From the NCBI GenBank assembly GCA_947168815.1, contig CAMVNG010000001.1, positions 372,001 to 436,000 of the forward strand: a DNA stretch of 64,000 nucleotides. The letters are read 5' to 3'. This document shows, piece after piece, positions 1-12,760 of this stretch. Numbering within the stretch: position 1 is the stretch's first letter; the number at the start of each line of letters is the position of its first letter. The notes under the pieces were generated by a model, which ran no database searches, was not told where the DNA came from, and saw nothing but the letters and a program-made list of their open reading frames with translations. The stretch is from an uncultured bacterium (GTDB taxonomy: Bacteria; Patescibacteriota; Gracilibacteria; Absconditabacterales; Absconditicoccaceae). A program made the position numbers and the translations under genes.

Positions 1-1
1 T

Positions 2-685
<684 letters not shown>

Positions 686-687
686 TA

Positions 688-715
688 TTGAATTATAGAC
701 CATTATTACTATAAA
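688..715 (+). promoter_or_regulatory. Promoter for the pseudopilin genes
   Basis: TTGAAT (688-693), 16-base spacer, TATAAA (710-715). It lies directly behind trpS and predicts a transcript start about 20 bases ahead of the first pseudopilin ATG. Seen by eye only. Confidence 0.5.
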
Positions 716-743
716 TTTTTAAATTTAATCCTTTGTCAAGACA

Positions 744-1385
744 ATGAAAAAAAAGGCATTCACTATGGTTGAAATATTAATTGTTCTTTTCATTTTTTGA
801 GTAGGAATACTTGCAGTATTAAACGTATTAACCAATAGTTTGTCATATTTTGACAATATCAGCACAAAAACAAAAGCAAGCTTTTTAGCTAAAGAAGGAT
901 TAGAAATAGCTTATAACTTCAGAGACGGTAGAATTGAAGAAGGATTGCCTTGGAACTACCTTACATGAAACTGTCCAGAATATTATCTCTGAGATAATGG
1001 ATATAATTATTTTAAAATAGGTTTCTGAACAGGAGATAAACCATATCGAATATTTGAACAAGGACCTGTTGTAGACACAAAAACTGATTTTGCGTGAGCT
1101 TTTAATCAATATAATCTAGAACTCTACACTTGAAGTGATTGAATGGGATATTATATCTATAACACAAAAAACGCGAGCTCTCCTCTTCCAGCAAAATGAT
1201 TTGCAAGATATATAACCTTCACATGAATCACTGCAGAAGATGGAACAACTCTAGATCCAAACAAAATCTTAAAAATAAGTTCTCATGCTCTTTATAAAAG
1301 AGGAAATCTAACAGGAGAGATAGTTCTAGAAAGCTTTATTGGTATAAAAGATACCATTCCAGCTGAAAGAACAGTATGTAATTAG
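744..1385 (+). CDS. Type IV pilin-like protein (minor pseudopilin 1)
   Basis: 213-residue protein with a type IV prepilin leader: a short basic start (MKKKA) then the processing site A^FTMVE, with the conserved Glu at +5, followed by a hydrophobic helix ending near residue 28. The rest is a polar, glycine-rich extracytoplasmic domain with no family I recognise. A prepilin peptidase would cleave before the Phe and the protein would assemble into a pilus or pseudopilus tip. It is first of three consecutive pilin-type genes. Without TGA = Gly it is broken at codon 19. Confidence 0.8.
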
Positions 1386-1416
1386 AACACTTTTCAATTT
1401 ACATTATATTTTAAGA

Positions 1417-2103
1417 ATGAAAAAACGTGCATTTACCTTAGTTGAAATCCTAATCGTACTTGTAATATTCTGAATGCTTGCTTGAATTATGTTAAAAACT
1501 TACACTACGATAACTAAAGTTTCTTTCAGAATAGGACAAGATAAAGAACTAGCAAAAGAAAGTCTTATTCTTTCACAAGTATTAGATAACATATCGCAAA
1601 CTGCAACACTCGATTACAAAGCCTATGAAAACAATGGTATTTCATTAATAAATAATCATGGTATCGTTGATATACTTTACCTAACATGAGACATTTGGAC
1701 TTGAACATCTCTTTATACAACTGGAGATTGTTATACTTCAAATAAAATTTACAATGAAAACTATATCAACGAAGTTGACCCAGAATTTACAAGTACTTGT
1801 AAATTAATACTCAACAGAAATAATGAAGAAATTGTTCTTCTTTGAGATACTGAATATTGAAGCTGAGAATATCATCTAACTCAAATGAAATTTAGAGTAG
1901 TCCCATATAAACCAACAAAAGAAATAATCATGGAATGAATAACAACATATAGAGCATGACAACCAGCTTTTTGGATTATTTGAGCACTCTATAGTAAATT
2001 CTATAATCCATTAAAATGGAGTAATTCTAGTGTGCAACCAATTCAATTTTTCTTTGGTCTAAAATGAGAAACACCAAATATTTATTCTTCTAATGATGAA
2101 TAA
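1417..2103 (+). CDS. Type IV pilin-like protein (minor pseudopilin 2)
   Basis: 228 residues. The prepilin motif MKKRA^FTLVEILIV is clear, with the +5 Glu and a hydrophobic helix to about residue 27. The C-terminal domain is polar and resembles PilW/GspJ-type minor pilins in size, but I see no diagnostic motif. The gene follows the first pseudopilin by about 30 bases and precedes the third by 3 bases, so the three are probably one transcript and form a tip complex together. Confidence 0.8.
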
Positions 2104-2106
2104 AAA

Positions 2107-2928
2107 ATGAAGATTAAAAGATTTCGTTGAAATGTAACAATACTTGCGTTATTTATTCTCCTTGCTTCTGCACTAACATGAGTCCTTGTAGCACTCTACA
2201 TGAAAAATTTCATTAAATATAGTGAAGAAATTTCTTCATATGAAAAAACAAGCTATCTCGCAAAAGCTGGAACAGAATTAGGATTAGCCATTGTCTGAAG
2301 TAAAGAAACTTGAGTAATGTACAGCATTGATTCTTGATATACAGCATGAATTTTCGAATGTCCATATCCTATAAATGATGAATGAATATGCCCTCAAGAA
2401 CCATTGTTTTGAATGGAAATAATTGGTTTAGCAGATAGTTACAATAGATGTGATGAAGAATGAAAAAAAACAACTGTTTGATCTGGATTATCAATTATAA
2501 TTCCTCTTTTCCATGAAAATTGACTAACAAACAATAGCCTTTCTAATGTTGTAACAAAATCAGTAAACTACGTAAATAGATGAGATGTATGAACTGATTC
2601 AAATCTAACATCTCTAGATGGATGAACATGGAAATTTTGAGTAGTTTGGTCTGAAAGCGATATGCTCAAAATGACGCAATGGACTGGACCAGCAAATAAA
2701 GTAAAAGATTTTGTTGCCTGAAACCACTCATATCTTGTAGTTGCAAATCCACTTACATGACAAACTCAAGATATTTGTATTAAATGAAAAGATATTCCAC
2801 AAGAAACCGTAAAAATAGTTAGTGTTGGTTATTATAATTGAAGACAATTATGAACAGAAACCTTTGCTACAAAAGCACTCCCTGATTTTCTACAAGGAGA
2901 CAACTATCTTAAAAATAAAAACTATTAA
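2107..2928 (+). CDS. PilX/GspK-like minor pilin or pilus-associated membrane protein
   Basis: 273 residues. A basic N-terminus (MKIKRFRGN) precedes one hydrophobic helix (about residues 10-31) followed by a long extracytoplasmic domain. There is no FTxxE prepilin cleavage motif; instead the start resembles the PilX/GspK group, in which this feature is weak. The region after the helix (YSEEISSYEKTSYLAKAG) looks like the N-terminal helix of these pilins. Third gene of the pseudopilin cluster; the function is inferred mainly from context. Confidence 0.6.
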
Positions 2929-2939
2929 AAATTTCTATA

Positions 2940-4385
2940 TTAACTATTTAATTCACCAGTAAGAACAGCAGTTATTTCTTTAGGATTTGCTTTTCCCTGG
3001 GTCTTTTTCATAACCTGACCAACGAAGAATCCGATAGTACTCGTTTTTCATCATTTATACTGCTCTACAATATTAGGATTTTCTGAAATAACTTCTTTAC
3101 AAACCTTCAATAAATCATCCTGTGAGAAAGCTGGAGCATCAAATCATCTTTCTTTAATAATATCAGAAGCAGAAGCTCAAGAACTAAGCATTTCTTCCAT
3201 AACCAATTTCAACTGATTATCGATTATTTTACCCTCTTTTGCAATTTCAAAGAATTCAATCAGTTGATCTTCATCAACAGGTAATCAATCAATTCAAACA
3301 AAATGAGCTGTCATATATGCACTAATTTGACCAGCTATCCACTTAGCAATTAATTTTGGATCAAAACCTTTAGATAATAAAGAATTAAAGAATTCTAAAG
3401 TAGAATAATCTCAAATCAACGTATTTATAAATTCCTTATTAAATCAGTATTCTGATTTCATTTTTTTAATATGATCAAAAGGAATCGTCAATGGTGTTGA
3501 TTCAATCTTTTTCAACATTGAATCTGATAAATACAACTCTGGCAAATCTGGTTCTGGAAAATACCTATAATCAAGAGCATCTTCTTTACTCCTCATTACA
3601 AATGATTGCCCCTTTAAATCATCCCATCTTCTTGTTTCTTGATGTATTTCTTCTCCTGCAATTTTACACTGCTCTTGTCTAAGCACTTCTGCATCAATTG
3701 CTCTTTTTATTGCAGAGAATGAATTAATATTTTTTAATTCAACTCTTGTTCACAAAGGGTCATCAGTACTATTTCTAATTGAAACATTAACATCGACTCT
3801 CATCTGACCTTTTTCCATATCAGCATCAGAGAGACAATTCCATTTAGCAATTCTTTGAATTTCTTTAGCAAATTCAACCGCCTCTTCAGAAGAAGAGAAA
3901 TCTGGTCATGTAACGATTTCAATCAAAGGAGTTCATGCACGATTAAAATCCAAATACATAGTCTCTCATTGATGAAGTGCCTTTGCTGTATCACACTCCA
4001 AATGGGCATCTAGAATTCTTACTTTCTTTTCCTCTTCATAATTATTTAAGAAAAACTTTACCTCTCAATTTACATTAATCGGATTATACAATTGAGTAAT
4101 CTGATATCCCATTGGAAGATCGGGATAAAAATAAGATTTTCTATCAAAACGAGAAGGGTTATTAAAAGAACAATGTAAGGCCTTTCAAATCAACAACCCC
4201 TTTTCAACCACTTCCTCACTTAATTGTGGTAATGCTCACGGTTGTCATGTACAAACAGGACAAATATTTGAATTCGGTTCATTATTCTCTAGACTCTGAT
4301 CATTCTTACATCTACAAAAAATCTTTGTTGCTGTAGACAATTTTAAATGGATTTCCAATCAAACAGTTACAAGTGAATTTGCCAT
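2940..4385 (-). CDS. gatB: Asp/Glu-tRNA amidotransferase subunit B
   Basis: 481 residues, normal length for GatB. With GatA and GatC it converts Glu-tRNA(Gln) or Asp-tRNA(Asn) to the amidated forms. It begins VGLEIHLKL (family: VGLEVH), has the zinc-site cysteines FCRC and CPVC, the segment [12 protein letters not shown], and the C-terminal tRNA-binding helical domain. The first conserved Gly (VGLEIH) is TGA-encoded. GatA and GatC are not in this window. Convergent with the pseudopilin cluster, with only 11 bases between the stop codons. Confidence 0.95.
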
Positions 4386-4463
4386 GAATAACTATATTTT
4401 ATTATATGAAAGTAAAATCAGTATAGAAATTTCAATAAAGAAAAAAAGATTAAATTAAAAAAA

Positions 4464-4485
4464 AGACCCTTTCTATGAAGGGTCT
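4464..4485 (-). terminator. Intrinsic terminator behind the topoisomerase gene
   Basis: Perfect 8-bp stem AGACCCTT/AAGGGTCT with a 6-base loop, followed on the minus strand by a T run (A run at 4455-4464 on the plus strand). It separates the gyrA/parC-like gene from gatB. Confidence 0.85.
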
Positions 4486-4499
4486 AAGTATGAATAATA

Positions 4500-7211
4500 T
4501 TATTCTTCACTATCTACTACTTCGCTATCTTCATCACTTGAATCATCTTTTTCATTTATTTCATCATTAGTATTAGGAATATCAAACAATCATCAATTCA
4601 TTTCTGCCTTTTCCGCTTTCTTTTTCTCTTCCTTATATTTCATATTTTCAGTCTTTTCCTCCCATGGACGATAAACAACATCAATTTCTTTATCAACCAT
4701 CTTATATAATGGAGTCTCAGGCTCATCTAATGAAATATCATTTGAATGTAATGTCTTTAATGATCAATCTGTAAAACGAATTCTAACTGCACCCTCAATA
4801 ATAGAAATACCTCAAACTAATTTCTCATTTCATGTCATTACAACTTGTCCTTTTCTTGCTCTTTTCCAAATCTTTAAATCTTCTAATGATAATAATTTAC
4901 CATTCTTATCAGAATAGATAAGAATAAATGGCTCATTGTAATGCAAGAACATGTTAGCAATCTGATCTCCCTCTTGAAGCTCAATAGCCTTCACTCATCA
5001 TGCAGTCTTACCCATAGCCCTTACATCATCAGACTTGAACAACAACATCCAACCTTGTTGAGTAATAACTCAAATATTATCTCAATCATTAACAGGTAGT
5101 ACTCTACAAATCTTTTCACCAGGTTCAAGAGACATAATTGTAGTAGGGAATTTTTTGAAAGACAATACTAATTCCTTTTTAGCTTTCTTAATACTATTTT
5201 GGTTAGTTAAGAAAACTAAATAATCATATTGGAAATGCAATGTCTTAGCAAAAACAATCTTTCACTTTAATCAGAAATGTTCTTTAAGATTCATAGCAGG
5301 TTTAGCCATAGAAGAAGCTCCAAAATCCTTTAATCTTTGAACAGCCAACTCACCTATATCAGTAATAATAATCAATTTATCCTGATTATGAGTATAAATC
5401 AAATCCAATGTTTCTTCAGGAATGTTTTGAATTCTTGTTTGATAAAGAACTCTTAATGAAAAATCATTTCCAATCCAGCAAATAACATCTTCCTTAATCT
5501 TATCTGCTGCCTTTTGGAACTCCTTCAATGATCAACTTATATTGTATACACTCAAATCATTAGACAATTCTGTTCTTCTTTCATCTCCATACTTTTCTTT
5601 AATATAAATCATCTCCTTTTCAATAACTTCATCAAGCTTCTCTGGATCTCCAATAATATGTTCTAATTCATCAATTAATCTTAATTTTTCTTCAATTTCA
5701 TCTGCAATCTTCTGAATTTCTAGTCAAACTAATGATTGTAATCTCATTAACAAGATATATTCAGCTTGCTTTTCTGAGAATCAGAATTTTTCCATCAAAT
5801 TATTTCTAGCATCACCTTTTGATTCAGATTTCTTAATCGTTTCAATAACTTCATCAATTATATCAATAGCTTTCTTTAATCCTTCTAATATATGTAATCT
5901 ATCTTTCGCCTTATTAAGTTGGAAAACAGATCTTCTATATACAACTTGTCTACGGAATGTTACAAATTCCATTAACAAATCCTTAATATTAAGCAATCTT
6001 GGCTGACTTCAATTATCAACAAGAGAAACATTATTCAAATTAAAATTAGTCTGTAATTCCGTTAATTTGTAGAGCTGAACTAAAACAATATTAGGATCAA
6101 CTCACTTTTTCAAATAAATAGCTATTCTAATCTTATTTTTATTAGACTCATCACGTATATCATTAATTCATTCTATCTTTTTCTCAACAACCAACTCACC
6201 AATTTTTTGTACCAAACTAGCTTTATTAACTTGATATGGTATTTCATCTACAACAATTACATGAGCACCATCATAAATTTCGTCATGGGTTTTTCAACGA
6301 ACAACAATACCTCACTTTCATTTTTTGTAAACCTCTAAGATATTATTTGAATCAAAAATCATACCTCATGTAGGAAAATCTGGACCCTTAATAATATCCA
6401 TTATTTCCTCAATGCTCACACAATATTTTTGTTTTACTTCAGCTCAATTTTCATCAACAACTGTTTCTTCTTTACCCTCTTTTTTCAAAAGTAACAAAGA
6501 AGCATCAATAACTTCTGTTAAATTATGAGGAGCCATATTTGTAGCCATACCAACGGCAATACCCATAGTTCCATTACAAAGATGATTAGGAAATTTCGTA
6601 GGAAGCATAATAGGTTCTTTCAAAGACCCATCAAAATTATCTCTCCAATCTATAGTGTCCTGATCTAAATCAGCCAACATTTCTTCAGCAATTTTCGTTA
6701 ATCTAGCCTCAGTATACCTCATAGCAGCGGCTCAATCTCAATCAATTGATCAAAAGTTTCCTTGTCAATCAACCAATGGATATCTCATTGACCAAGGCTG
6801 TGCCAATCTAACCATAGCTTCATAAATTGAAGAATCACCATGTGGATGGTATTTTCACATTACTTCTCAGACGATTCTCGCTGATTTCTTATGTTTTTCT
6901 CTATAGAAATTATTCATTCATGCCATACCAAAAAGAATTCTTCTCAATACAGGCTTAAATCAATCTCTCGTATCTGGCAAAGCACGAGAAATAATAACAG
7001 ACATAGCATAATCAATATATGACTGTGTAATTTCCTTTTCTACAGAATTTGTAATTAAGTTTTTCTCTCCAGTAGGGACATAAGAAAATTCCTCATTTGA
7101 ATTTGATGACAATGCAGAAGATTCACTAGAAGCTTCTCACTCTCAATTTTCAGAATTTTCATTTTCATTATCATCTCATGATGCTTGTCACTGCAATTCT
7201 TTTTCGTCCAT
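4500..7211 (-). CDS. gyrA: Type IIA DNA topoisomerase subunit A (GyrA/ParC)
   Basis: 903 residues. The catalytic Tyr sits in [11 protein letters not shown], preceded by [14 protein letters not shown] and QGNFGSIDGDG, as in gyrase A and ParC. A C-terminal beta-pinwheel repeats the RAMGKTAGGVKAIEL-type blade. An acidic, low-complexity N-terminal extension (about 55 residues) and an acidic tail (about 50 residues) are unusual. I see no clear GyrA box (QRRGGKG), so negative supercoiling activity cannot be read off; it may be gyrase or topo IV. The B subunit is not in the window. The promoter is at 7248-7275. Confidence 0.9.
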
Positions 7212-7247
7212 TTAAATTACAAAAAAATTAAAAAGCTCAACAAAGAT

Positions 7248-7275
7248 ATAATAGAAATCCCAGTTTGTTTCGCAA
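7248..7275 (-). promoter_or_regulatory. Promoter for gyrA/parC
   Basis: Minus strand: TTGCGA (7270-7275), 16-base spacer, TATTAT (7248-7253), about 37 bases ahead of the ATG. The rest of the 7212-7416 gap must also serve the divergent transferase gene, for which I see no convincing promoter. Confidence 0.55.
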
Positions 7276-7416
7276 GCAAAAATAAAAATCAAGGCTTGAC
7301 ATTTAAAAATAATAGACAACACATGTAATAGAATCAAAAAAAAATTCAGCTAGAAATTTTAAATATAATCACTACATATAAAAATAAGCTAATTTTTAGA
7401 CCAATAAAAACCAATA

Positions 7417-8490
7417 ATGACGCGAATTCTACTTATCATCATAACAATTATAATAGCCTGTCTATGACTATTTCTATTTAAAAAATTAAATATTCTCGAC
7501 AAACCTGGAAGCGACTTAAAAAACACAAGAGCACCTGTCCCAACTTTACAATGAATATTTGTCATTCTTATACTATTAATATGAATTGCTATCGTCTTCC
7601 CTGAATATTATAATAACCCCCTCTTCCTTGGTTTAGTTATCCCTTGAGGTCTAATAGGAATAGTAGAAGTAGTGGAAGAGTGTAGCTATTTATGAAAATT
7701 TCCAAAAGTACCACCTTTTTTCAGGTTATTAGTTCACTTAATTGCAGCATTTCTTGCTGTTCGAATTTGAGGAATATGAAATCAAGAATTTGTTCTTTGA
7801 GAAACAGTTTACCAAATACCAAACCGATTATTCACAATCGCCTTTATGATACGAACTATGTTCTGTATTAATGCAATAAATCGATTTGATGGAATATATG
7901 CACAATGAAGCTGAGTTTCAGCTATAGGTTTTCTCACAATCTATCTACTAATAAGATTTGTCGTTTTTGAAAGCTATGAAACGTTTTCAAACCTCGATAT
8001 ACTCATTATAGTTAAAAATTTATCACTTTTCTTATTTATTATATCATTAGTCTATACAATCATCGAATACAAACCATTAGGACTGGTAAGAGATGTGGGG
8101 ATAATGTTTTTTTGATTCGCAATAGCATATCTATCAGTAGCTTGAGGAGCAAAAATTTGAACACTAATAGTTGCCCTTTCTCTTGTTATCTTTGATGCTG
8201 TACGGGTGGGATTGTATAGAATATTTATACTCAAAAAGAACCCTCTAAATTGAGATTATACACATTTTCATCATAGATTAATGGGGCTCTGATTTTCAAG
8301 AGGAGAAACAAGAGCTTTCATACGAATTCGATCGATTATGATGATGATATTAATGCTTCTCCAATGAGCCAATAGATTCCATAAACTCATAATTTTCACA
8401 ATGATGGCATGCCTATTTTTTGGAATTAATGCATATTTATTCCTCTACAAAAAAATGCCTTGCTGATTACAAATCAAAAAAGAAAGGTAA
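7417..8490 (+). CDS. Undecaprenyl-phosphate sugar-1-phosphate transferase (WecA/TagO/MraY family)
   Basis: 357 residues, about ten hydrophobic helices. Polyprenyl-phosphate N-acetylhexosamine-1-phosphate transferases start envelope polysaccharide assembly on the inner leaflet. Key motifs: NAINRFDG (N152, N155, D158), the cytoplasmic catalytic loop, and HFHHRLMG (H283, H285, H286), the HIHHRL signature of WecA/TagO that separates them from MraY. The gene stands alone and ends 3 bases from the convergent next gene. Substrate (GlcNAc, GalNAc or other) cannot be decided. Confidence 0.85.
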
Positions 8491-8493
8491 TAA

Positions 8494-8898
8494 TTAATCT
8501 AAAAATAATAATTTCTTATTATTGTTGTTTATTCGCTGCTCTATTTTCTTTTTATTATCATTACTCAAAAAGAATTCTCGTCAATCTCTATCAATCACGA
8601 AAACATCATCTGAAAATTTTCACAAAGCTAAATCAGATAATTTTTTCTTAATATCAACATTTCAATCACAATAAATATCAAAATTAGATCAATAATCTCA
8701 AATTTGAACAAAATCCTCTGGCATAATTTCACTATTTAAAAGAGACATTCGTGCATCAAACAAAAATCAATAACGAGATATATAAAGCACCTTATTTCAT
8801 TTTTCATTTTCATGAATCAACTGATTTGCTATTTCCTTCAAGTTACTAGATTCTTTAATCTCCAACAAATCTAACACTAAATCAAAATATTTCTCCAT
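8494..8898 (-). CDS. Unknown 134-residue protein
   Basis: I do not recognise this family. It is a soluble, slightly acidic protein with a helical N-terminal part (residues 1-35), a central region rich in short beta-like segments (VLYISRYGFLFDAR) and a basic, Asn/Lys-rich C-terminus. It is the last gene of the run 12607-8494, starting 9 bases after the SufBD-like gene, so it is probably co-transcribed with it. There is no signal peptide or membrane segment. Confidence 0.6.
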
Positions 8899-8907
8899 TA
8901 TTAAACA

Positions 8908-9540
8908 CTAAAAGAAATAAAAATATTCTTCATAAAGTTGTCTTTTTTCTCTATCATCCAACTTAATTCAACTAAATAACTTTTCAACATAAGAAGACAA
9001 AAGTATTCATTTAGCTTTTCTAGGATCCAATCATTTTGACTCCAAATAAAATAGTTTATCTCAATCCAAACGATAAATTTTAGCCCCATGAGAAGCCATA
9101 ATATTTTTCGAACAAATATCTAATAACGGTAAATTCTTTATCTTAACCTTATCAGATAATATTATAGATTCCTCTAAAAGTGATACAGAACTATTTTGAA
9201 TCCCCTCTGACATAATAACACTTCAATTCAAAACAACCTCAGGACATTCTCTAACAAAAGAAACCATATGCACATTAACATTAACAGAACTATGACTAAC
9301 TCTAAGAAATAAATTAATATGAGTCGATTTTAAAGAATCAATTGGTATCAAGAAAAAAATATCCGACTCAGATCAATCATTCATAGTTTCTAAGTTGAAT
9401 TTTATTTTACTCTCATGAACTAAAGCTGCATATCTATTATTTCAATTTTTCAAAAAAAGATTTTTATCACAGTCTACACCATCAAAACATTCAAAAAATG
9501 AACTATCATCAAAAATAATATCATTAAAATTATTCTTCAT
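8908..9540 (-). CDS. Minimal SufB/SufD-like protein
   Basis: 210 residues, about half the length of SufB or SufD. The C-terminal half matches the SufBD core: LPLLDICSKNIMASHGAKI, then LDGDKLFYLESKGLDPRKA (SufD: SHGATVGQLDEDALFYLRSRG). The His of SHGA is kept, but the Cys just before it in SufD (CSHGA) is Ala. SufBD proteins scaffold Fe-S assembly with SufC; no sufC, sufS or second sufBD is near. An ATG two codons upstream (9546) is also possible. It overlaps the end of the preceding small membrane protein gene. Role uncertain: a shrunken scaffold or a repurposed beta-helix. Confidence 0.7.
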
Positions 9541-9823
9541 CAACATCTTGAACTTCTACAAATCAAAAATCTGTTTGACCTTCATATAAATTTTCCATAT
9601 CTTCTCATGAAAATAATGCGTCAAAACTATCCTGTAGTGCATCTACTGTTTTCACATCAACACTAGGTTCTTCTTCATCTTCAATAACAACTTCCTGATG
9701 AATTTCTTCATCAACCATTTTATCAAGTTTACTAGTTAGAATAACCACAAAAACAGTAATAGCTACCAAAATCAAAGTCAAAATACTCATAATAACAATC
9801 TGTGCTTTTTTCATTAATGCCAT
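9530..9823 (-). CDS. Small single-pass membrane protein
   Basis: 97 residues. One strong transmembrane helix (about residues 8-30) after a short basic start, then a highly acidic soluble tail (DEEIHQEVVIEDEEEPSVD) ending in EVQDVDEE. I know no family. The 3' end overlaps the start of the SufBD-like gene by 11 bases and the 5' end is 15 bases from the AI-2E-type permease gene, so all three are probably translated together. A partner for one of these neighbours is possible. Confidence 0.65.
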
Positions 9824-9838
9824 TTTACTAAATAAAAA

Positions 9839-11053
9839 TTATTCTCAACGATCATCAATAAACAAACCTAAAATAACAGCCAAAGGAACTGATAAAACTA
9901 TTCACCAGAATCACAAAATAACAGCTCACAATAATGCACATACTAAAATTAAAACAGAATTAACTCATAACTGTTTTCACATAACAATTGGAGTAAAAAC
10001 ATTTTCTTGAACCCATTGTATCAAAACAAACAAAACTCAAACAAGAATCATTGCCCAAAATCAATTATGCACAAAAGCCAACATAGCAATTGGAATTGCT
10101 GCCAATAATGGTCAAATATAAGGTATAATATCCAAAAGTCATGTAATTAAAGCAAGAGAAAAAACACTAGGTATTTCAATTCAACAAAGATTCAAAATCC
10201 ATAGACATATTCATATCATTATAGCCAAGAACAAAGATAATAACAATCTAGCCTTTAACCAAATTGAAAGTTGATCATAAATACGATCAATTTTTTGCTG
10301 AACAGCATATTGCTTTTTATCTGAGAAACACTTAGACAACAAATAAATTAAATAATCCTTTTCTATAGAAAAGAATATAGAAAGTGTAAAAATAATAGCT
10401 AATTGTCAAAGAATTGAAAACAATCATCAAACGAATGAAAAAACTCAAGTTGAGACCTGTTTTAAATAAACAACAGAAGAGTCCAATAAAGTATTTAAAC
10501 TTGAGAGTATTGCTGTTTGGAATCATGATCCATCTAAATTCAATTCATTCCAATGTTCTATCAAATATTCCTGAGCAAATACAGGCAACCAACCAACTTC
10601 TCTAATTGCTTCAGGCCAACTATTATTCATTACAAAATCTTTTAAACTAACTGTAATTCAAGAAATCCATTCAATCAAATGCGCAATTTGAGAAATAATA
10701 AATGGAACAATAAATACTATTCACGATAATAAAAATAGAACCAACAAAAAATATGTAATAGCAATAGCAACTCATCTTTGTTTTACCTTATTTTCAAATG
10801 CAATAATAATTCATTCCATTGAAACAGAAATAATCAATGCTGTCAAAATCATATAAACAACATTCAAAGATTGGAAAAACAAATATCAAATAAAACAGAA
10901 CACCAATCAAAGAAACCAAAATTTCACAACTGATTTTGTAGTAAAATGAATTAAAGTCTTTCACATATTCTTATTATCGATTTTTTTTTCAACAATTTTT
11001 TGATTATTATTTTCACCTTCTTTAATCTTTTCTTTTATTTGATCTTTTTTCAT
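9839..11053 (-). CDS. AI-2E transporter family permease (PerM/YdiK type)
   Basis: 404 residues with the typical layout: a charged N-terminal tail, two helix pairs, a soluble helical insert (about residues 125-220), then a helical bundle containing the family signature ALITGLLDIIPYIGPLLAAIP and a further GxNSVLILVCALLGAVILG-like region. Members export signalling molecules or ions; the actual substrate is unknown here. The start overlaps rnpA by 19 bases, implying translational coupling in the minus-strand operon. Confidence 0.85.
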
Positions 11054-11439
11054 AATCTTTTCAAAAAAGAACTAAAAAACTGCTCATGTTCATTAACAAG
11101 ATAAGTTTCTAATTGAGTACTATCTTTTTTCTCTAAAAAAGCAAGAAGTTGTGATAGTTTAGACTTATTTAAAGTAATAAATCATTTATAATACATATTT
11201 CAAAAATCAAGATGAAGTATTCTCGCCTCTAAATTACGCAAAAGAATCCTCTTGACTTTATGCCTAACAACAGCTCTCTTCGAAACAAGTAATGGAATGT
11301 GATAAGAAAATTGATGAAAAAGACGATTAGGATATTGTTCAATATAATACATTGTAAACAATCAATAAGAAAAAACTTGTCTCTTCCTTGTAAGAAACCT
11401 TACTTCCTTTCAAACCAATCTCTGATGTCTTTTTAACAA
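11035..11439 (-). CDS. rnpA: Ribonuclease P protein component
   Basis: 134 residues. The signature helix is LVSKRAVVRHKVKRILLRNL (family: VSKKVGKAVVRNRVKRLLRE), with a basic N-terminus KRHQRLVGKEVRFLTRKRQVF. It binds RNase P RNA and aids 5' maturation of tRNAs. There is no in-frame ATG ahead of the conserved part; TTG at 11439 is the best start. rpmH, the usual neighbour, is absent; the gene instead lies between a glycosyltransferase and the AI-2E-type permease. Confidence 0.85.
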
Positions 11440-11461
11440 AATACAAAAAAAACAATATAAA

Positions 11462-12607
11462 TTACTTATCCAATTTTTTATACCATTTTAAAAGCTTCTC
11501 ATATTCTTCATCCCAACTAAAAACTTTTACTGGTAATTTATCATATTTTCAGCTCTTCAACAGACACACCGCCTCACAAAGAGAATCTTTATCATCTGGA
11601 GCAAAAAAGACAACCTCTCATCAAGTTACTTCAGGCAATGAAGCAATATAAGTTGTAATAAGAGGAGTACCTAAAGCAAGTGTTTCGGTATGTACAGATC
11701 AAAAACCTTCAGATAATGAAGGAGCTATCACTCAATCAACTTCTGAAACAAGAGCCCTCAATTCATTCTTTTCTAAACCATTCCAAATCTTAACCCTTCC
11801 TCTATCACCTTTAGAAAGGGAATTCATAATATTCTGTATTCTTTTCTTGATATAAAAATCCCTTTGCGCAGGAATAAAATTAAATATTAATTGTAAATTC
11901 TTATTCTGTTTCAATAAATCAGGAATTGAATCTACAAGTAAATCTATTCCTTTAGAAATACCCGTATGTCAAAAATAAAGCAAATTCCATTTTCAATCCA
12001 AACCGAATTTCTTACTAACTTCCTCCCTTTCTTCTTTTTTTATTTTCTTTGAATCCCAAAAAGAATAATCTACACCATTATGTGCTACAAATAATTTTGA
12101 ATCCCTAATTCAATAATAAATTCTCAAGCAATTCAAAGTATAATATGAGACACAATGATAGCTATCAAAAGGCAAATGAAATATAATCCGTTCAAACAAT
12201 CTATAAATCCATGCAGTCAAAAATCACTTATAACGATTCCATAACTTTCAAAATATTTCATGTACAGTTAAAAGAACTTTCTTGTTATAAAACAGTCATA
12301 ACAAACTAGCAGGAATCGCTCATCAATAAGTACTTGTATGAATACCTATAATACTTGAATCACGTTTCAATATTTTTGCACCGCACCAAAAAGCCGACCA
12401 CATAAAACTTTTCCTAGAACTTCAAGTTCTAACAATTGTAAGATTATCATGAGTTTCATTAGCACTCAATCATTTATCATATCTTGAAGTCAACACAATT
12501 GCTTTATATCATTTAGACAAACTACGATTAATGATTTGCTCAAAAACCGTTTCAACACCTCATCTATGAGGAAGATAGTAATCTAAAACATATAATAGAG
12601 TCTTCAT
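11462..12607 (-). CDS. Glycosyltransferase family 4
   Basis: 381 residues with the GT-B fold layout. N-terminal glycine-rich acceptor loop LPHRGGVETVF, central hinge with VAHNGVDYSFW, donor-site region LYFGHTGISKGIDLL, and the retaining-GT4 motif PSLSEGFGSVHTETLALGTPLI with E/E spacing as in the EX7E signature. It transfers a sugar from a nucleotide donor to an envelope glycan or lipid. First gene of the run leading through rnpA to 8494. Confidence 0.88.
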
Positions 12608-12661
12608 ACAACAAAAATAATCTTAAACATTTAACTATCACCAATAGTTAACATAAATTTC

Positions 12662-12689
12662 AATATGAGAATTTTAAGAATAAAATCAA
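12662..12689 (-). promoter_or_regulatory. Candidate promoter for the GT4-rnpA operon
   Basis: Minus strand: TTGATT (12684-12689), 16-base spacer, CATATT (12662-12667). It lies between the valS terminator and the GT4 start. Confidence 0.4.
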
Positions 12690-12712
12690 GGACAGTTTGT
12701 AATATTTCATTT

Positions 12713-12748
12713 AAAAAAAAGCTCTCAATTCATTACAAATCAAGAGCC
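12713..12748 (-). terminator. valS terminator
   Basis: On the minus strand GCTCTTGATT pairs with AATTGAGAGC (10 bp including two G-U pairs), followed by a run of eight T. It lies 13 bases behind the valS stop codon. Confidence 0.75.
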
Positions 12749-12760
12749 TAAAAAGAAGTA

